DNA of 64,000 bases from Sphingopyxis sp. GTDB lineage: Bacteria > Pseudomonadota > Alphaproteobacteria > Sphingomonadales > Sphingomonadaceae. Shown here in pieces: positions 55,868 to 64,000 of this stretch. The stretch lies in assembly GCA_016793775.1 (NCBI GenBank), contig JAEULK010000030.1, positions 33,813 to 97,812 on the forward strand, read 5' to 3'. The stretch's first letter is position 1, and every line of letters starts with the position of its first letter. The translations under genes were made by a program, and so were the position numbers. Below the pieces are notes generated by a model. The model made no database searches. It was not told where the DNA came from and was given only the letters and a program-made list of their open reading frames with translations.

Positions 55868-56416
55868 CTATATCTGGGTGCTGGCCGCGTGCGGCACAAG
55901 GGTTTCGGCCTCGGGATTGGCCTGGTCGATCTGGAAATTGAGGATCGCGGCAAAGCTCAGCCACACCATATAGGGCACCAGCAGCCACGCCGCGGCCTTG
56001 CGGATCGGCGCAAAGGCAAAGGCGGTGGCGATCGTCATCAGCAGCATGAAGACGATCACATAAAAGGCCTTGGTCACTTCATGCGCCCCGAAAAACAGCG
56101 GCGACCAGGCGAAATTGGCGATCAGCTGGATGAAGAAGAGCGCGAGCGCCAGCCCGCGCCCCTTCGCCCCGCGCGCGTGCAGCACCATCGCGAGCGACAG
56201 GCCGAGCAGGACGTAGAGGATCGGCCATACCGTGCCGAACACCCAGCCCGGCGGCGTGATCGCGGGCAGGTCGAGCGCCGCGAACCAGCGATTGGCATAG
56301 CCGCTGTTCGACAGCAGCCCCGACAGGCTGCCGATCAGCACGATCGCCGGCACCGTCACCAGCGCCCAGCGGAGGTAGGACATGCGTAGCTGACCCGGCG
56401 TGGCGATTTCACTCAT
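55868..56416 (-). CDS. TspO/MBR-family membrane protein
   Basis: 182 residues, five hydrophobic helices. LPAITPPGWVFGTVWPILYVLLGLSLAMV and FFIQLIANFAWSPLFFGAHE are TspO hallmarks (PxW near the second helix, NxxWxxLFF). TspO proteins bind tetrapyrroles and modulate porphyrin or stress responses. Co-oriented with ubiK. Confidence 0.9.
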   Translation of the reverse strand: MSEIATPGQLRMSYLRWALVTVPAIVLIGSLSGLLSNSGYANRWFAALDLPAITPPGWVFGTVWPILYVLLGLSLAMVLHARGAKGRGLALALFFIQLIANFAWSPLFFGAHEVTKAFYVIVFMLLMTIATAFAFAPIRKAAAWLLVPYMVWLSFAAILNFQIDQANPEAETLVPHAASTQI

Positions 56417-56476
56417 CGATGGCGGCCCCTGTTCGCGATTCTGCGCGGCAAGGTGTCGCGATTGCGCGGCGCAGCG

Positions 56477-57217
56477 TCAAGCGGGTCCTTTGACCGCCGC
56501 GATCAGGAATTCCATATTGCCCTCGGGGCCGGTGATCGGGCTTTCGACGAGGTCGAGGGCCGCCCAGCCTTCGCCCTCCAGCCAGACGCGGACTTCGCCG
56601 CATATGCGCGTGTGCACGGCGGGGTCGCGCACTACGCCCTTCTTGCCGACTTCGCCGCGCTCGGCCTCGAACTGCGGCTTGATCAGCGCGACCAGGCGCG
56701 CGCCCGGCTTCGCGAAGGACATCGGCACCGGCAGCACCTTCGCCAGGGCGATGAAGCTCGCGTCGCAGACGATCAGGTCGACCGGTTCGGTTATGTGCGC
56801 CGCCGTCAAAATGCGCGCGCTCGTCTGTTCGTGGACGGTGACGCGCGCGTCCTGCCGCAGCTTCCACGCGAGCTGGTTCGTCCCCGAATCGACCGCATAG
56901 ACCCGTGCCGCGCCGCGGCTCAGCAGCACGTCGGTGAAGCCGCCGGTCGACGATCCGACATCGATCGCCACCGCGCCCGCGACGTCCCAGCCGAGATGCG
57001 TCAGCGCATGGTCCAGCTTGATCCCGCCGCGCGACACCCACGGATGGTCGCGGCCCTTGACGCTGATCTCGGCATCCGCGGCGACCTGCTGCCCCGCCTT
57101 GTCGATCTTGCGGTCGCCGATGAAGGCGAGGCCCGCGAGGATCAGCGCCTGCGCGCGCGTCCGGCTCTCGGCCAGCCCGCGATCGACGAGCAACTGGTCG
57201 GCACGCTGCTTCGCCAT
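56477..57217 (-). CDS. tlyA: TlyA-family rRNA methyltransferase
   Basis: 246 residues. N-terminal S4 RNA-binding domain (RADQLLVDRGLAESRTRAQALILAG) and an FtsJ-like methyltransferase core (AIDVGSSTGGFTDVLLSRGAARVYAVD; IVCDASFIALAKVLP; LIKPQFEAERGEV). Methylates ribosomal RNA 2'-hydroxyls (and in mycobacteria confers capreomycin sensitivity). ATG at 57217, abutting the dsbD stop by one base. Confidence 0.9.
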   Translation of the reverse strand: MAKQRADQLLVDRGLAESRTRAQALILAGLAFIGDRKIDKAGQQVAADAEISVKGRDHPWVSRGGIKLDHALTHLGWDVAGAVAIDVGSSTGGFTDVLLSRGAARVYAVDSGTNQLAWKLRQDARVTVHEQTSARILTAAHITEPVDLIVCDASFIALAKVLPVPMSFAKPGARLVALIKPQFEAERGEVGKKGVVRDPAVHTRICGEVRVWLEGEGWAALDLVESPITGPEGNMEFLIAAVKGPA

Positions 57218-59307
57218 CAGCGGTCCGCCAGCTCGGTCAGCGTGGCGGGGGTCAGGATCTGCGGCAAAATCTCGGGCTTGGCGGCGCCCGGCGCGTACCA
57301 GAGATACAGCGGCACGCTGTTGCGGCCATGCTCGGCGAGCGTGCGCGTGATCGCGGGATCGCCATTGGTCCAGTCGCCGACCAGCGTCACGACGCCCTTC
57401 GCCTTGAACACCTCCTGCACCGCCGCGCGGTTGATCGCGCCTGCTTCGTTCGCCTTGCACGACAGGCACCAGTCGGCGGTGAAATAGACGAAGACGGGTT
57501 TGCCCGTTGCGCGCGCTTTGGTGAGAGCGGCGGAGGTGAATTCCTGACCTGTCGCACCGGTGGCGACGCCCAATGCCGGTTGGTTGGCCAGTATCACGGC
57601 GTTATTGCCGTTGATGAAGAGCGCGCCCACCGCAACCAAGGCGACGAGCCAGCCCCACCGTGGTTGCCGCTGGTAACTCCCCAAGGCAGTCAAGGCGACT
57701 GCGCTGAAGATCAGGGCGTCCCGTGCCGCCGACCAGCCGCCGTCGCCGGCTTGCCGCAACAACAGCCATGCCAGTGCCAGCGCCGTCAGTCCCATCGGCA
57801 GCGCCATCCATTTGCGGAAAGTCGCCATCCACGGCCCCGGCCTGGGCAGGCGATTGCGCAGCGCGGGTACGAAACCGATCGCGAGGAAAGGTAGGGCGAG
57901 GCCGAGGCCCAACCCGCCGAAGATCGGCAGCGCCGCCCAGGCGGGCAGCACCAAAGTCGCGCCGAGCGCGGCGCCGAGCAAAGGTCCGCTGCACGGCGTC
58001 GCGACGAACGCCGCGAGCGCCCCGGTCCAGAACCCGCCCGCCGCGCCGCCCTTGTTCGCCAATTTCTGTCCGCCGCCGAACGACCGCAATTCATAGACGC
58101 CGAGCAGGTTGAGCGTGATCGCGATCGCAAGCAGCAACAGGATCAGCACGCTCACCGGATGCTGCAACTGGAACGCCCAGCCGACCTGCTCGCCCGCCGC
58201 GCGCAGCGCGAGCAGGACGCCGCCGAGCGCGAGGCTGACCAGCACCGCGCCCGCGGTATAGGCCAGCGCCTCGACCTTCGCCTCGCGCGCATTGCTGCCC
58301 GAGCGCGCGAGGCTCAGCGCCTTCAGGCTCAGGATAGGAAAGACGCAGGGCATCAGGTTCAGGATCAGCCCGCCGAGGATCGCGCCGCCCAGCGCCGCCC
58401 AGAAAAGTCCGGCGTCGATGCCGGGCTTTGCGGTCGCGACCGGATCGCCCGCCGCCCGCACCGCCGCCGGCTCGAACTGCACCGTCAGCCCGCGCCCGTC
58501 GGCCAGCTTTATCAGCCCGCGCGCCGGCCCCGCCGCATCGCCCTTGCCGCGCGTCTCGACGACGATCCAGTCGCCGTTGCGGCTGAAGCTTTGCGGGGCG
58601 CCATAATCGATCAGATTCTGCGTCTCCAGGAACAGGTGCGGCGCCTCGATCGCGACCCCGGCGGGCAGCGGGATATCGAAGCGCAGCGTGTCGCCGCGCC
58701 GCTCCCAATGGCCCCCGCGGTCGAGCGGCTGCGGCAGCCGCGCGCGCCAGGCGTCGAAGCGCGTCCGCGCGTCCGGCGCGATCACGCCGTCGCCCGCCTT
58801 CAGCCTGACCGAAATCACCGCCTTCTCGGGCACGCAGACCTTGTCGGTGCAGGCGAGCCAGTTGGCGACCCCCGCCAATGTCAGGTCGGTCCCCGGCGCC
58901 ACCGACTTCGCGACATGGACGTCGGCGAGCAGCGCATAGGGATGCTCATAGACATGGTTCATCAGTCCGAAGAGGACGAGCGCCTCGGGCACGGGATAAC
59001 GGAAGGCGTCGACCGTTACCCCCTCGGGCAGGTTCCAGTCGACCGACAGGCCGAAACCCGCGTCGCCGCCGTTGAGCCAATAGCCGTGCCAGCCCTTGGC
59101 GGGCGTCATGCTCAGCGCGAGGGTCGATGTCGTGCCGGGCGCGGGGGCGGGCGATTCGGCGATCAGCTCTGGCGTGATGTTCACCGCCGCCGGCGGCGGG
59201 CCCATCGGCTGCGCCCGCGCCGGACCGGTCGCCAGCAGGACGAACGCCAGCATCGCGAACGCCGCGCGCCACGCGCCTGTCACAAATTTGTCCCTAGTGC
59301 AGCCCAT
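57217..59307 (-). CDS. DsbD-like thiol:disulfide reductase (ScsB-type)
   Basis: About 696 residues from the ATG at 59307 (a TTG at 59334 is an alternative). Signal, then a DsbD-alpha-like periplasmic domain (ANWLACTDKVCVPEKA), a membrane electron-transfer domain (NLMPCVFPILSLKAL and VATPCSGPLLG, the two conserved Cys), and a C-terminal thioredoxin-like domain (FTADWCLSCKANEAG). It transfers reducing power from the cytoplasm to periplasmic proteins. Tightly followed by tlyA. Confidence 0.9.
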   Translation of the reverse strand: MGCTRDKFVTGAWRAAFAMLAFVLLATGPARAQPMGPPPAAVNITPELIAESPAPAPGTTSTLALSMTPAKGWHGYWLNGGDAGFGLSVDWNLPEGVTVDAFRYPVPEALVLFGLMNHVYEHPYALLADVHVAKSVAPGTDLTLAGVANWLACTDKVCVPEKAVISVRLKAGDGVIAPDARTRFDAWRARLPQPLDRGGHWERRGDTLRFDIPLPAGVAIEAPHLFLETQNLIDYGAPQSFSRNGDWIVVETRGKGDAAGPARGLIKLADGRGLTVQFEPAAVRAAGDPVATAKPGIDAGLFWAALGGAILGGLILNLMPCVFPILSLKALSLARSGSNAREAKVEALAYTAGAVLVSLALGGVLLALRAAGEQVGWAFQLQHPVSVLILLLLAIAITLNLLGVYELRSFGGGQKLANKGGAAGGFWTGALAAFVATPCSGPLLGAALGATLVLPAWAALPIFGGLGLGLALPFLAIGFVPALRNRLPRPGPWMATFRKWMALPMGLTALALAWLLLRQAGDGGWSAARDALIFSAVALTALGSYQRQPRWGWLVALVAVGALFINGNNAVILANQPALGVATGATGQEFTSAALTKARATGKPVFVYFTADWCLSCKANEAGAINRAAVQEVFKAKGVVTLVGDWTNGDPAITRTLAEHGRNSVPLYLWYAPGAAKPEILPQILTPATLTELADR

Positions 59308-59390
59308 GCCCGCGCCGTTCCGTCCATCGTTCAAGGCTTGCCATATAGGCGGCTTTCGTCGAGAGGACAGCCCGCGCTGAAACCCCCGCT

Positions 59391-61094
59391 ATGGAGACGA
59401 CGCCCGTGACGATCAAACGCCTGACCCTCGCTCTCGCCGCCGCCCTGTCTTTTGCCGCTACCGGCGCCGGTTTCGCCCAGGATTCGGCGCCACCGGCACA
59501 GAGGGTTACAGCCGACACCCCGCCGCCCAAGCTGATCGTGATGGTCGCGGTCGACCAATTCTCCGCCGACCTCTTCGCCGAATATCGCAGCAAGTTCACC
59601 GGCGGCCTCGCGCGCCTCGCTTCGGGCGCGGTGTTCCCGTCGGGTTATCAGTCGCACGCCGCGACCGAAACCTGCCCCGGCCATTCGACGATCCTGACCG
59701 GCAACCACCCCGCGCACACCGGAATCGTCGCGAACAATTATTTCGACCTCGCGGTCGGCCGCGAAGACAAGCGCGTCTATTGCGCCGAGGACGAGAGCGT
59801 TGCCGGGACCAGTTCGGGCAGCGGCAAATATGCGGCGTCGGTCGGGCATCTGCTGGTGCCGACGCTCGGCGACCTGATGAAGGCGCGCGATCCCAAGACG
59901 CAGGTCGTCTCGGTCGCGGGCAAGGACCGCGCCGCGATCATGATGGGTGGGCGCCAGGCCGACGAACTGATGTGGCTCGTGCCCACCGGGCTCACCGGCT
60001 ATCGCGGCACCGCGCTGTCGCCCACCGCGACGCAGGCGAGCGCCGCGATCGCCGCCGCGATGGCGCAGCCGCGCCCCGCGCTGACCTTGCCCGCCGATTG
60101 CGCGTCGCACGATATCGCGATCCCCATCGGCGGCAATGACGGTAGGGGCGGCACCGTCGGCACCGGCCGCCTTGCGCGCGACGGCGGCAATTTTCGCGGA
60201 TTCATGGCCTCACCCGAAGCCGACGGCGCGGTCCTCGCCACCGCCGCGGCGCTGCGCCAGGTGCGCAAGATGGGCGAGGGCAGCGGCACCGACCTGCTCG
60301 TCGTCGGCCTGTCGGCGACCGACTATGTCGGCCACACCTATGGCACCGAAGGCAGCGAAATGTGCCTGCAGATGGCGGGGCTCGACCGCGAACTCGGCGA
60401 TTTCTTCGCGCGCCTCGACGCGACGGGCATCGACTATGCCGTCGCGCTGACCGCCGACCATGGCGGCCACGACCTGCCCGAACGCAACCGCCAGAACGCC
60501 TGGCCCGCCGCCGAACGCGTCGACCCGGCGCTCGACCCCGACAAGCTGGGCCAGGCGGTCGCCGAAAAGCTCGGCCTGCCGCAGCCTTTGCTCTACAGCG
60601 ACGGCCCGTTCGGCGATATGTATCTGGCAAAGACGCTGACCCCGGCGCAGCGCAAGGCGGCCTCGGCCGAACTGCTCGCCCGCTGGCGCGCGCACCCGCA
60701 GGTCGAGGCGGTGGTCACCGCTGAGGAACTCGCCAAATATCCGATCTCGAAACGCTCGCCCGACGTGTGGAGCCTGATGGACAAGCTGCGCGCCTCCTAT
60801 AATCCGGCGCGCTCGGGCGATTTCCTCGTCGTGCTCAAGCCGCGCGTCACGCCGATCCCCGAATCGGGCCTCGGCTATGTCGCGACCCATGGCTCGGTGT
60901 GGGATTATGACCGCCGCGTGCCGATCCTCTTCTGGCGCAAGGGGCTGGCCGGTTTCGAACAGCCCAATGCGGTGATGACGGTCGATATCATGCCGACGCT
61001 GGCGGGCGTGATCGGCCTGCCGGTCGATTCTGCAAAGGTCGACGGCCGCTGCCTCGACCTGCTCTCGGGCCCGGCGACCAGTTGCCGCCCATAA
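59391..61094 (+). CDS. Secreted alkaline phosphatase-superfamily enzyme (PafA-like)
   Basis: 567 residues. Signal peptide (LTLALAAALSFAATGAGFAQ). IVMVAVDQFSADL holds the metal Asp; HAATETCPGHSTILTGNHP contains the Thr nucleophile; DLLVVGLSATDYVGHTYG and LTADHGGHD supply metal ligands. This order fits phosphate-irrepressible PafA/nucleotide pyrophosphatase-type enzymes in the periplasm. Start is ATG 59391 or GTG 59406. Divergent from dsbD. Confidence 0.88.
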   Translation: METTPVTIKRLTLALAAALSFAATGAGFAQDSAPPAQRVTADTPPPKLIVMVAVDQFSADLFAEYRSKFTGGLARLASGAVFPSGYQSHAATETCPGHSTILTGNHPAHTGIVANNYFDLAVGREDKRVYCAEDESVAGTSSGSGKYAASVGHLLVPTLGDLMKARDPKTQVVSVAGKDRAAIMMGGRQADELMWLVPTGLTGYRGTALSPTATQASAAIAAAMAQPRPALTLPADCASHDIAIPIGGNDGRGGTVGTGRLARDGGNFRGFMASPEADGAVLATAAALRQVRKMGEGSGTDLLVVGLSATDYVGHTYGTEGSEMCLQMAGLDRELGDFFARLDATGIDYAVALTADHGGHDLPERNRQNAWPAAERVDPALDPDKLGQAVAEKLGLPQPLLYSDGPFGDMYLAKTLTPAQRKAASAELLARWRAHPQVEAVVTAEELAKYPISKRSPDVWSLMDKLRASYNPARSGDFLVVLKPRVTPIPESGLGYVATHGSVWDYDRRVPILFWRKGLAGFEQPNAVMTVDIMPTLAGVIGLPVDSAKVDGRCLDLLSGPATSCRP

Positions 61095-61119
61095 GAAAAG
61101 ACAACGAAAAGAAAAGATC

Positions 61120-61950
61120 ATGACCAGGACATTGCGCAACTTTTCGGGCCGGCTGCTGCTTATCGGCTGCGGCAATATGGCGGGCGCGATGCTCGACCGC
61201 TGGCTCGGCGCGGGGCTCGACCCGGCGGCGGTCGCGATCGTCGATCCGCTGGCGCCGCCGCGCGCGGGCATCGTCCAGCACGCATCGCTGGCCGAATGGC
61301 AGGCCGCGGGCGGCGACGCCGACTGGATCATGCTCGGCATGAAGCCGCAGCAGCTCGGCGACATCGCCGGCGAACTCGCGCCGCGGGTGACCGACGACGT
61401 GCATCTGCTCTCGATCCTCGCCGGGGTGTCGCTCGGCGATCTCGCGGGGCGCTTCCCCGATGCGCGGGCGCAGGTGCGCATCCTGCCCAATCTCGCCGCG
61501 CGCATCGGCGCCGGCGTCTCGGCGGTCGCCAGCCTCGGCCGCAGCGACGACAAGGCGATCGCCGCGCTGCTGAAGCCGCTCGGCCAGGTCGTGGCGCTCG
61601 ATGACGATTCGACCATGGATCTCGTCACCGCCTTCACCGGCAGCGGCCCGGCCTTCGTCTTCCGCCTGATCGAATCCTATGCCGCGGCGGGCGAACGCCT
61701 CGGACTGTCGCACGACGATGCCCTGCAACTGGCGATCGCGACCTTCGGCGGCTCGACCGCGCTGCTTGCCGACAGCGGCGAAGAACCGGGCGCGCTGGTC
61801 GCGCAGGTCGCGAGCAAGGGCGGCACGACCCAGGCGGGCCTCGACATCCTCGACGAGGGCGGCCAGCTGGTGGCGCTGATGACGAACGTTCTGCGCGCCG
61901 CGCGCGACCGCGGCCGCGAACTCGCCGACATCGCGCGGGGTGAGGGTTAG
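61120..61950 (+). CDS. proC: Pyrroline-5-carboxylate reductase
   Basis: 276-residue last enzyme of proline synthesis. LLLIGCGNMAGAMLDRWL (Rossmann motif), MLGMKPQQL, LSILAGVSLGDL, RILPNLAARIGAGVSA and the C-terminal TGSGPAFVFRLIESYAAAGERLGL block followed by SKGGTTQAGLDILDEGG are canonical. 25 bases after the phosphatase gene. Confidence 0.95.
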   Translation: MTRTLRNFSGRLLLIGCGNMAGAMLDRWLGAGLDPAAVAIVDPLAPPRAGIVQHASLAEWQAAGGDADWIMLGMKPQQLGDIAGELAPRVTDDVHLLSILAGVSLGDLAGRFPDARAQVRILPNLAARIGAGVSAVASLGRSDDKAIAALLKPLGQVVALDDDSTMDLVTAFTGSGPAFVFRLIESYAAAGERLGLSHDDALQLAIATFGGSTALLADSGEEPGALVAQVASKGGTTQAGLDILDEGGQLVALMTNVLRAARDRGRELADIARGEG

Positions 61951-62456
61951 CCGTCGCTTCCCAGCCCGGCTATCCGCGCGCGCTCGCGCACCGGCAACAA
62001 CGCCTCGCTGACCTGCCAGAATCCCGTCACCGCCTGCTGCCCCGCCTGCGTATAGGCGCTGCTCATCGCGTCGCGCAGCAGGTCGAAGATCGCGCCCTCG
62101 ACGGCGCGGCCCTCCTCCGTCAGCCGCAATTCCTTCGCACGGCGGTCACGCCCGCCGGGCCGCGTCGCGATCATCGCGCGCGCCTCCAGCTCTTTCACCA
62201 CCCGCCCCAGCGACTGTTTGGTGATGCCCAGCAGCGCGAGCAGGTCCGAAATCGTCAGCCCCGGCTGGCGCGCGATGAAATAGAGCGCGCGATAATGCGC
62301 CCGCCCCAGCCCGGTTTCGGCGAGTTTCGCGTCGATCGACCGCCACAGCGCGGCATGGGCGAAGAACAGAAATTCGATGCCGCGGCGTACCTCGGCCTCG
62401 CGCAAGAAAAGAGCGGAGGCGGCGGGCACTTGTGAAAGAAAATTATCGTTCGGCAT
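61947..62456 (-). CDS. MarR-family transcriptional regulator
   Basis: 169 residues. The winged HTH is clear: HYRALYFIARQPGLTISDLLALLGITKQSLGRVVKELEARAMIATRPGGRDRRAKELRLTEEG (shown in part order). The HTH helix sequence ITKQSLGRVVKEL and the wing DRRAKELRLT fit MarR. Divergent from ilvE, whose start is 79 bases away, so it may control ilvE and itself. The ligand is unknown. Start at the ATG 62456. Confidence 0.88.
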   Translation of the reverse strand: MPNDNFLSQVPAASALFLREAEVRRGIEFLFFAHAALWRSIDAKLAETGLGRAHYRALYFIARQPGLTISDLLALLGITKQSLGRVVKELEARAMIATRPGGRDRRAKELRLTEEGRAVEGAIFDLLRDAMSSAYTQAGQQAVTGFWQVSEALLPVRERARIAGLGSDG

Positions 62457-62534
62457 AGTCACTAGCGTTGCGCGAAGGGCCGCGCTTTGGCAAGAGGCGG
62501 CCACGATTCACCCCCAGACCGAGTAGGTTCCCGC

Positions 62535-63620
62535 ATGTCCGCTCTCGCTTTCACCCATCTGCCGCACCCGAATAAGGTCGCGGACGAGGTCCGCGCGGCG
62601 GCGATTGCGGACCCGGTGTTCGGGCGCGTCTTCACCGACCATATGGTGTCGATCCGCTATGCGGAGGACAAGGGCTGGCACGATGCGCAGGTGATGCCGC
62701 GCGGCCCGCTGACGCTCGATCCCGCGACCGCGGTGCTCCATTATGCGCAGGAAATCTTTGAGGGGCTGAAGGCCTATCGTCTCGACGACGGCTCGATGGC
62801 GCTGTTCCGTGTCGATGCCAACGCCGCCCGCTTCAACGCCAGCGCGCGGCGCATGGCGATGGCCGAACTGCCCGAGGAACTGTTCATCGCGGCGGTCAAG
62901 GAAGCCGTCGCCGCCGACGCCGCATGGTTCCCGCCGGTCGACGGCGGCGCCCTGTACCTGCGCCCCTTCATGTATGCGAGCGAGGTGTTCCTTGGCGTCA
63001 AGCCCGCGAGCGAATATCATTTCCTCGTCATCGTCTCGCCGTCGGGCAATTATTTCAAATCGGGCGCTCCGGCGATCTCGCTCTGGGTGTCGGAACATTA
63101 TACCCGCGCCGCGCCGGGCGGCACCGGCGCCGCCAAATGCGGCGGCAATTACGCCTCCAGCCTGATCGCGCAGCAGGAGGCGATCGCCAAGGGGCACGAC
63201 CAGGTCGTCTTCCTCGACGCCGCCGAAAACCGCTGGATCGAGGAACTGGGCGGCATGAACATGTTTTTCGTGTTCGACGACGGCAGCATCGTGACGCCGC
63301 CGCTGACCGGCACCATCCTGCCCGGCATCACGCGCGACGCGATCATCACCCTCGCGAAGGATGCGGGGCTGACGGTGCGCGAGGAACCCTATGCGATCGA
63401 CCAGTGGCAGGCCGATGCCGAAAGCGGCCGTCTGACCGAAAGCTTCGCCTGCGGCACCGCGGCGGTGGTGACTCCGGTCGGCAAGGTGACGCGCGGCGAC
63501 ATCGCCTTCGCCATCGGCGCGGGCGGCCCCGGACAGGTGACCGGCATGCTCAAGGACAGGCTCGTCGACATCCAGCGCGGTCGCGCGGCCGACCCGCACG
63601 GCTGGGTCACGCGGCTCTGA
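62535..63620 (+). CDS. ilvE: Branched-chain amino acid aminotransferase
   Basis: 361-residue fold-type IV PLP aminotransferase forming Leu, Ile and Val. The PLP-binding Lys is residue 201 in GAAKCGGNYASSL. Other family blocks: LHYAQEIFEGLKAYR, YLRPFMYASEVFLGV, FLDAAENRWIEELGGMN and GTILPGITRD. Start ATG 62535 matches the family N-terminus (TGLHPLPHPNK-like LPHPNKV). Divergent from the MarR gene. Confidence 0.95.
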   Translation: MSALAFTHLPHPNKVADEVRAAAIADPVFGRVFTDHMVSIRYAEDKGWHDAQVMPRGPLTLDPATAVLHYAQEIFEGLKAYRLDDGSMALFRVDANAARFNASARRMAMAELPEELFIAAVKEAVAADAAWFPPVDGGALYLRPFMYASEVFLGVKPASEYHFLVIVSPSGNYFKSGAPAISLWVSEHYTRAAPGGTGAAKCGGNYASSLIAQQEAIAKGHDQVVFLDAAENRWIEELGGMNMFFVFDDGSIVTPPLTGTILPGITRDAIITLAKDAGLTVREEPYAIDQWQADAESGRLTESFACGTAAVVTPVGKVTRGDIAFAIGAGGPGQVTGMLKDRLVDIQRGRAADPHGWVTRL

Positions 63621-63627
63621 TCTTTAG

Positions 63628-63648
63628 GCCTTCCGCGAAGCGGAAGGC
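63628..63648. terminator. Hairpin 3' of ilvE, probable terminator
   Basis: Perfect 9-bp stem (63628-63636 with 63640-63648), GAA loop, 7 bases after the ilvE stop. No T-run follows, so termination is likely but not classical. Confidence 0.6.
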
Positions 63649-63649
63649 G

Positions 63650-63755
63650 GCGGCACCGGCCCGCTCCCCCACCCGGCCTCCCTAGGTTACTATCGTTGGG
63701 GAGGCGGGTTGGGGTAGCGGGCCGGTGCCGCTTCCAAGCTGGCCACGGCCAGCTT
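63650..63755. repeat. Large imperfect palindrome and small hairpin before the tRNA
   Basis: Arms 63650-63665 and 63716-63731 are exact 16-bp reverse complements. They enclose a second, imperfect pair of C-rich and G-rich arms, making one long hairpin. A separate 9-bp hairpin (63736-63744 with 63747-63755) follows. The sequence has no coding frame that I can support. Confidence 0.65.
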
Positions 63756-63802
63756 GCCAAAAAGAGCGGCGCGTTCTAGAGCGCCGCCTCGCACCGGCCC
63801 GT

Positions 63803-63877
63803 TGGGGCGTCGCCAAGTGGTAAGGCAGCGGCTTTTGATGCCGCCATTCGCAGGTTCGAATCCTGCCGCCCCAGCCA
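63803..63877 (+). tRNA. tRNA-Gln (TTG)
   Basis: Cloverleaf: acceptor TGGGGCG pairs with CGCCCCA (63867-63873), D arm, anticodon stem GCGGC/GCCGC with loop TTTTGAT, T arm with GGTTCGAATCC, discriminator G63874 and encoded CCA (63875-63877). Anticodon TTG (63835-63837) reads CAA/CAG. The U1-A72 pair is typical of tRNA-Gln. Confidence 0.97.
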
Positions 63878-64000
63878 GCCGGTGCTGTGCCTCAGCCAAG
63901 GGACGGAAAACCCCAGGTTTCTCCCTTAACTGAGCAAGGCCGACCATCGCAGTGGCATCAATTGCTACCAGTGGGTGGAGCCAGTGCCTGATGCCAGCAA
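63878..64000. other. Unassigned right edge downstream of the tRNA
   Basis: 123 bases after tRNA-Gln. I see no coding region, terminator or recognisable attachment repeat here. Composition is less GC-rich than the chromosome upstream, so an integrated element could begin here, but no integrase is visible in the window. Confidence 0.4.

Noticed and set aside
63690-63947. 85-codon frame opposite tRNA-Gln (AAGFEPANGGIKSRCL)
   Set aside because: It is the translated complement of the tRNA, a well-known false gene.

Overview
The window is a GC-rich stretch of bacterial chromosome, densely packed and with no gap over 300 bases lacking a gene. It most likely comes from a sphingomonad (Alphaproteobacteria, Sphingomonadaceae; Sphingopyxis or a close relative is my best guess). 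The clues are a serine palmitoyltransferase with its own acyl carrier protein (sphingolipid synthesis), a methionine synthase split into two genes, a fused ArsR-methyltransferase regulator ahead of metF, a CIRCE-controlled groESL operon, and several alphaproteobacterial palindromic repeat families between genes. All identifications are from reading motifs; no database search was possible.

Layout. 1-5.6 kb: end of S-formylglutathione hydrolase, a quinone oxidoreductase, a DEAD-box helicase, a BaiN-type flavoprotein, and a Gre-like factor coupled to a 59-residue basic protein. 5.6-9.2 kb: a complete bufferin-type operon (bufA-bufB-bufC-doxX-ECF sigma-NrsF anti-sigma), the most interesting system here. 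It has two exact GTAACC-N16-CGAA motifs, one before bufA and one inside bufC ahead of doxX and the sigma gene, suggesting copper/redox-stress control with autoregulation. 9.2-17.9 kb: two GIN-domain proteins (the first behind a perfect 15-bp hairpin), an SDR, a TonB_C-repeat protein, secA, a ModE-like regulator and a TauE/SafE permease. 18-22 kb: the Anbu proteasome-like cluster (ATP-grasp, alpha-E, transglutaminase, Anbu).

22-31 kb: an AT-richer orphan gene, a class II amidotransferase, a DUF1501/DUF1800 pair, a GNAT protein, a fatty acid desaturase and lptFG. 31-37.9 kb: a lipid-flavoured region with a DUF2141 protein, a diacylglycerol kinase-family enzyme, a nucleotidyltransferase-like protein resembling Tam41 CDP-DAG synthase, a CHASE3 hybrid kinase, spt and its ACP, then an orphan PycTM-like (DUF5706) membrane protein. 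37.9-40.6 kb: an SGNH hydrolase interrupted at a 15-C tract, a MATE exporter and a HEPN-like gene. 40.6-46.8 kb: groES-groEL with CIRCE and terminator, a Nif11-like/sulfotransferase protein coupled to a glutaminyl cyclase, a DJ-1/PfpI protein and three small lipoproteins. 47-52.9 kb: the methionine operon (ArsR-methyltransferase, metF, split metH), with an inverted-repeat element before metH1. 52.9-64 kb: PhyH dioxygenase, beta-helix protein, YbjN, UbiK, TspO, TlyA, DsbD, an alkaline phosphatase-family enzyme, proC, a MarR regulator, ilvE and tRNA-Gln(TTG) at the right edge.

Most genes sit in short operons with ATGA or GTGA overlaps. Palindromic repeats occupy many intergenic gaps, including within the groESL and met operons.
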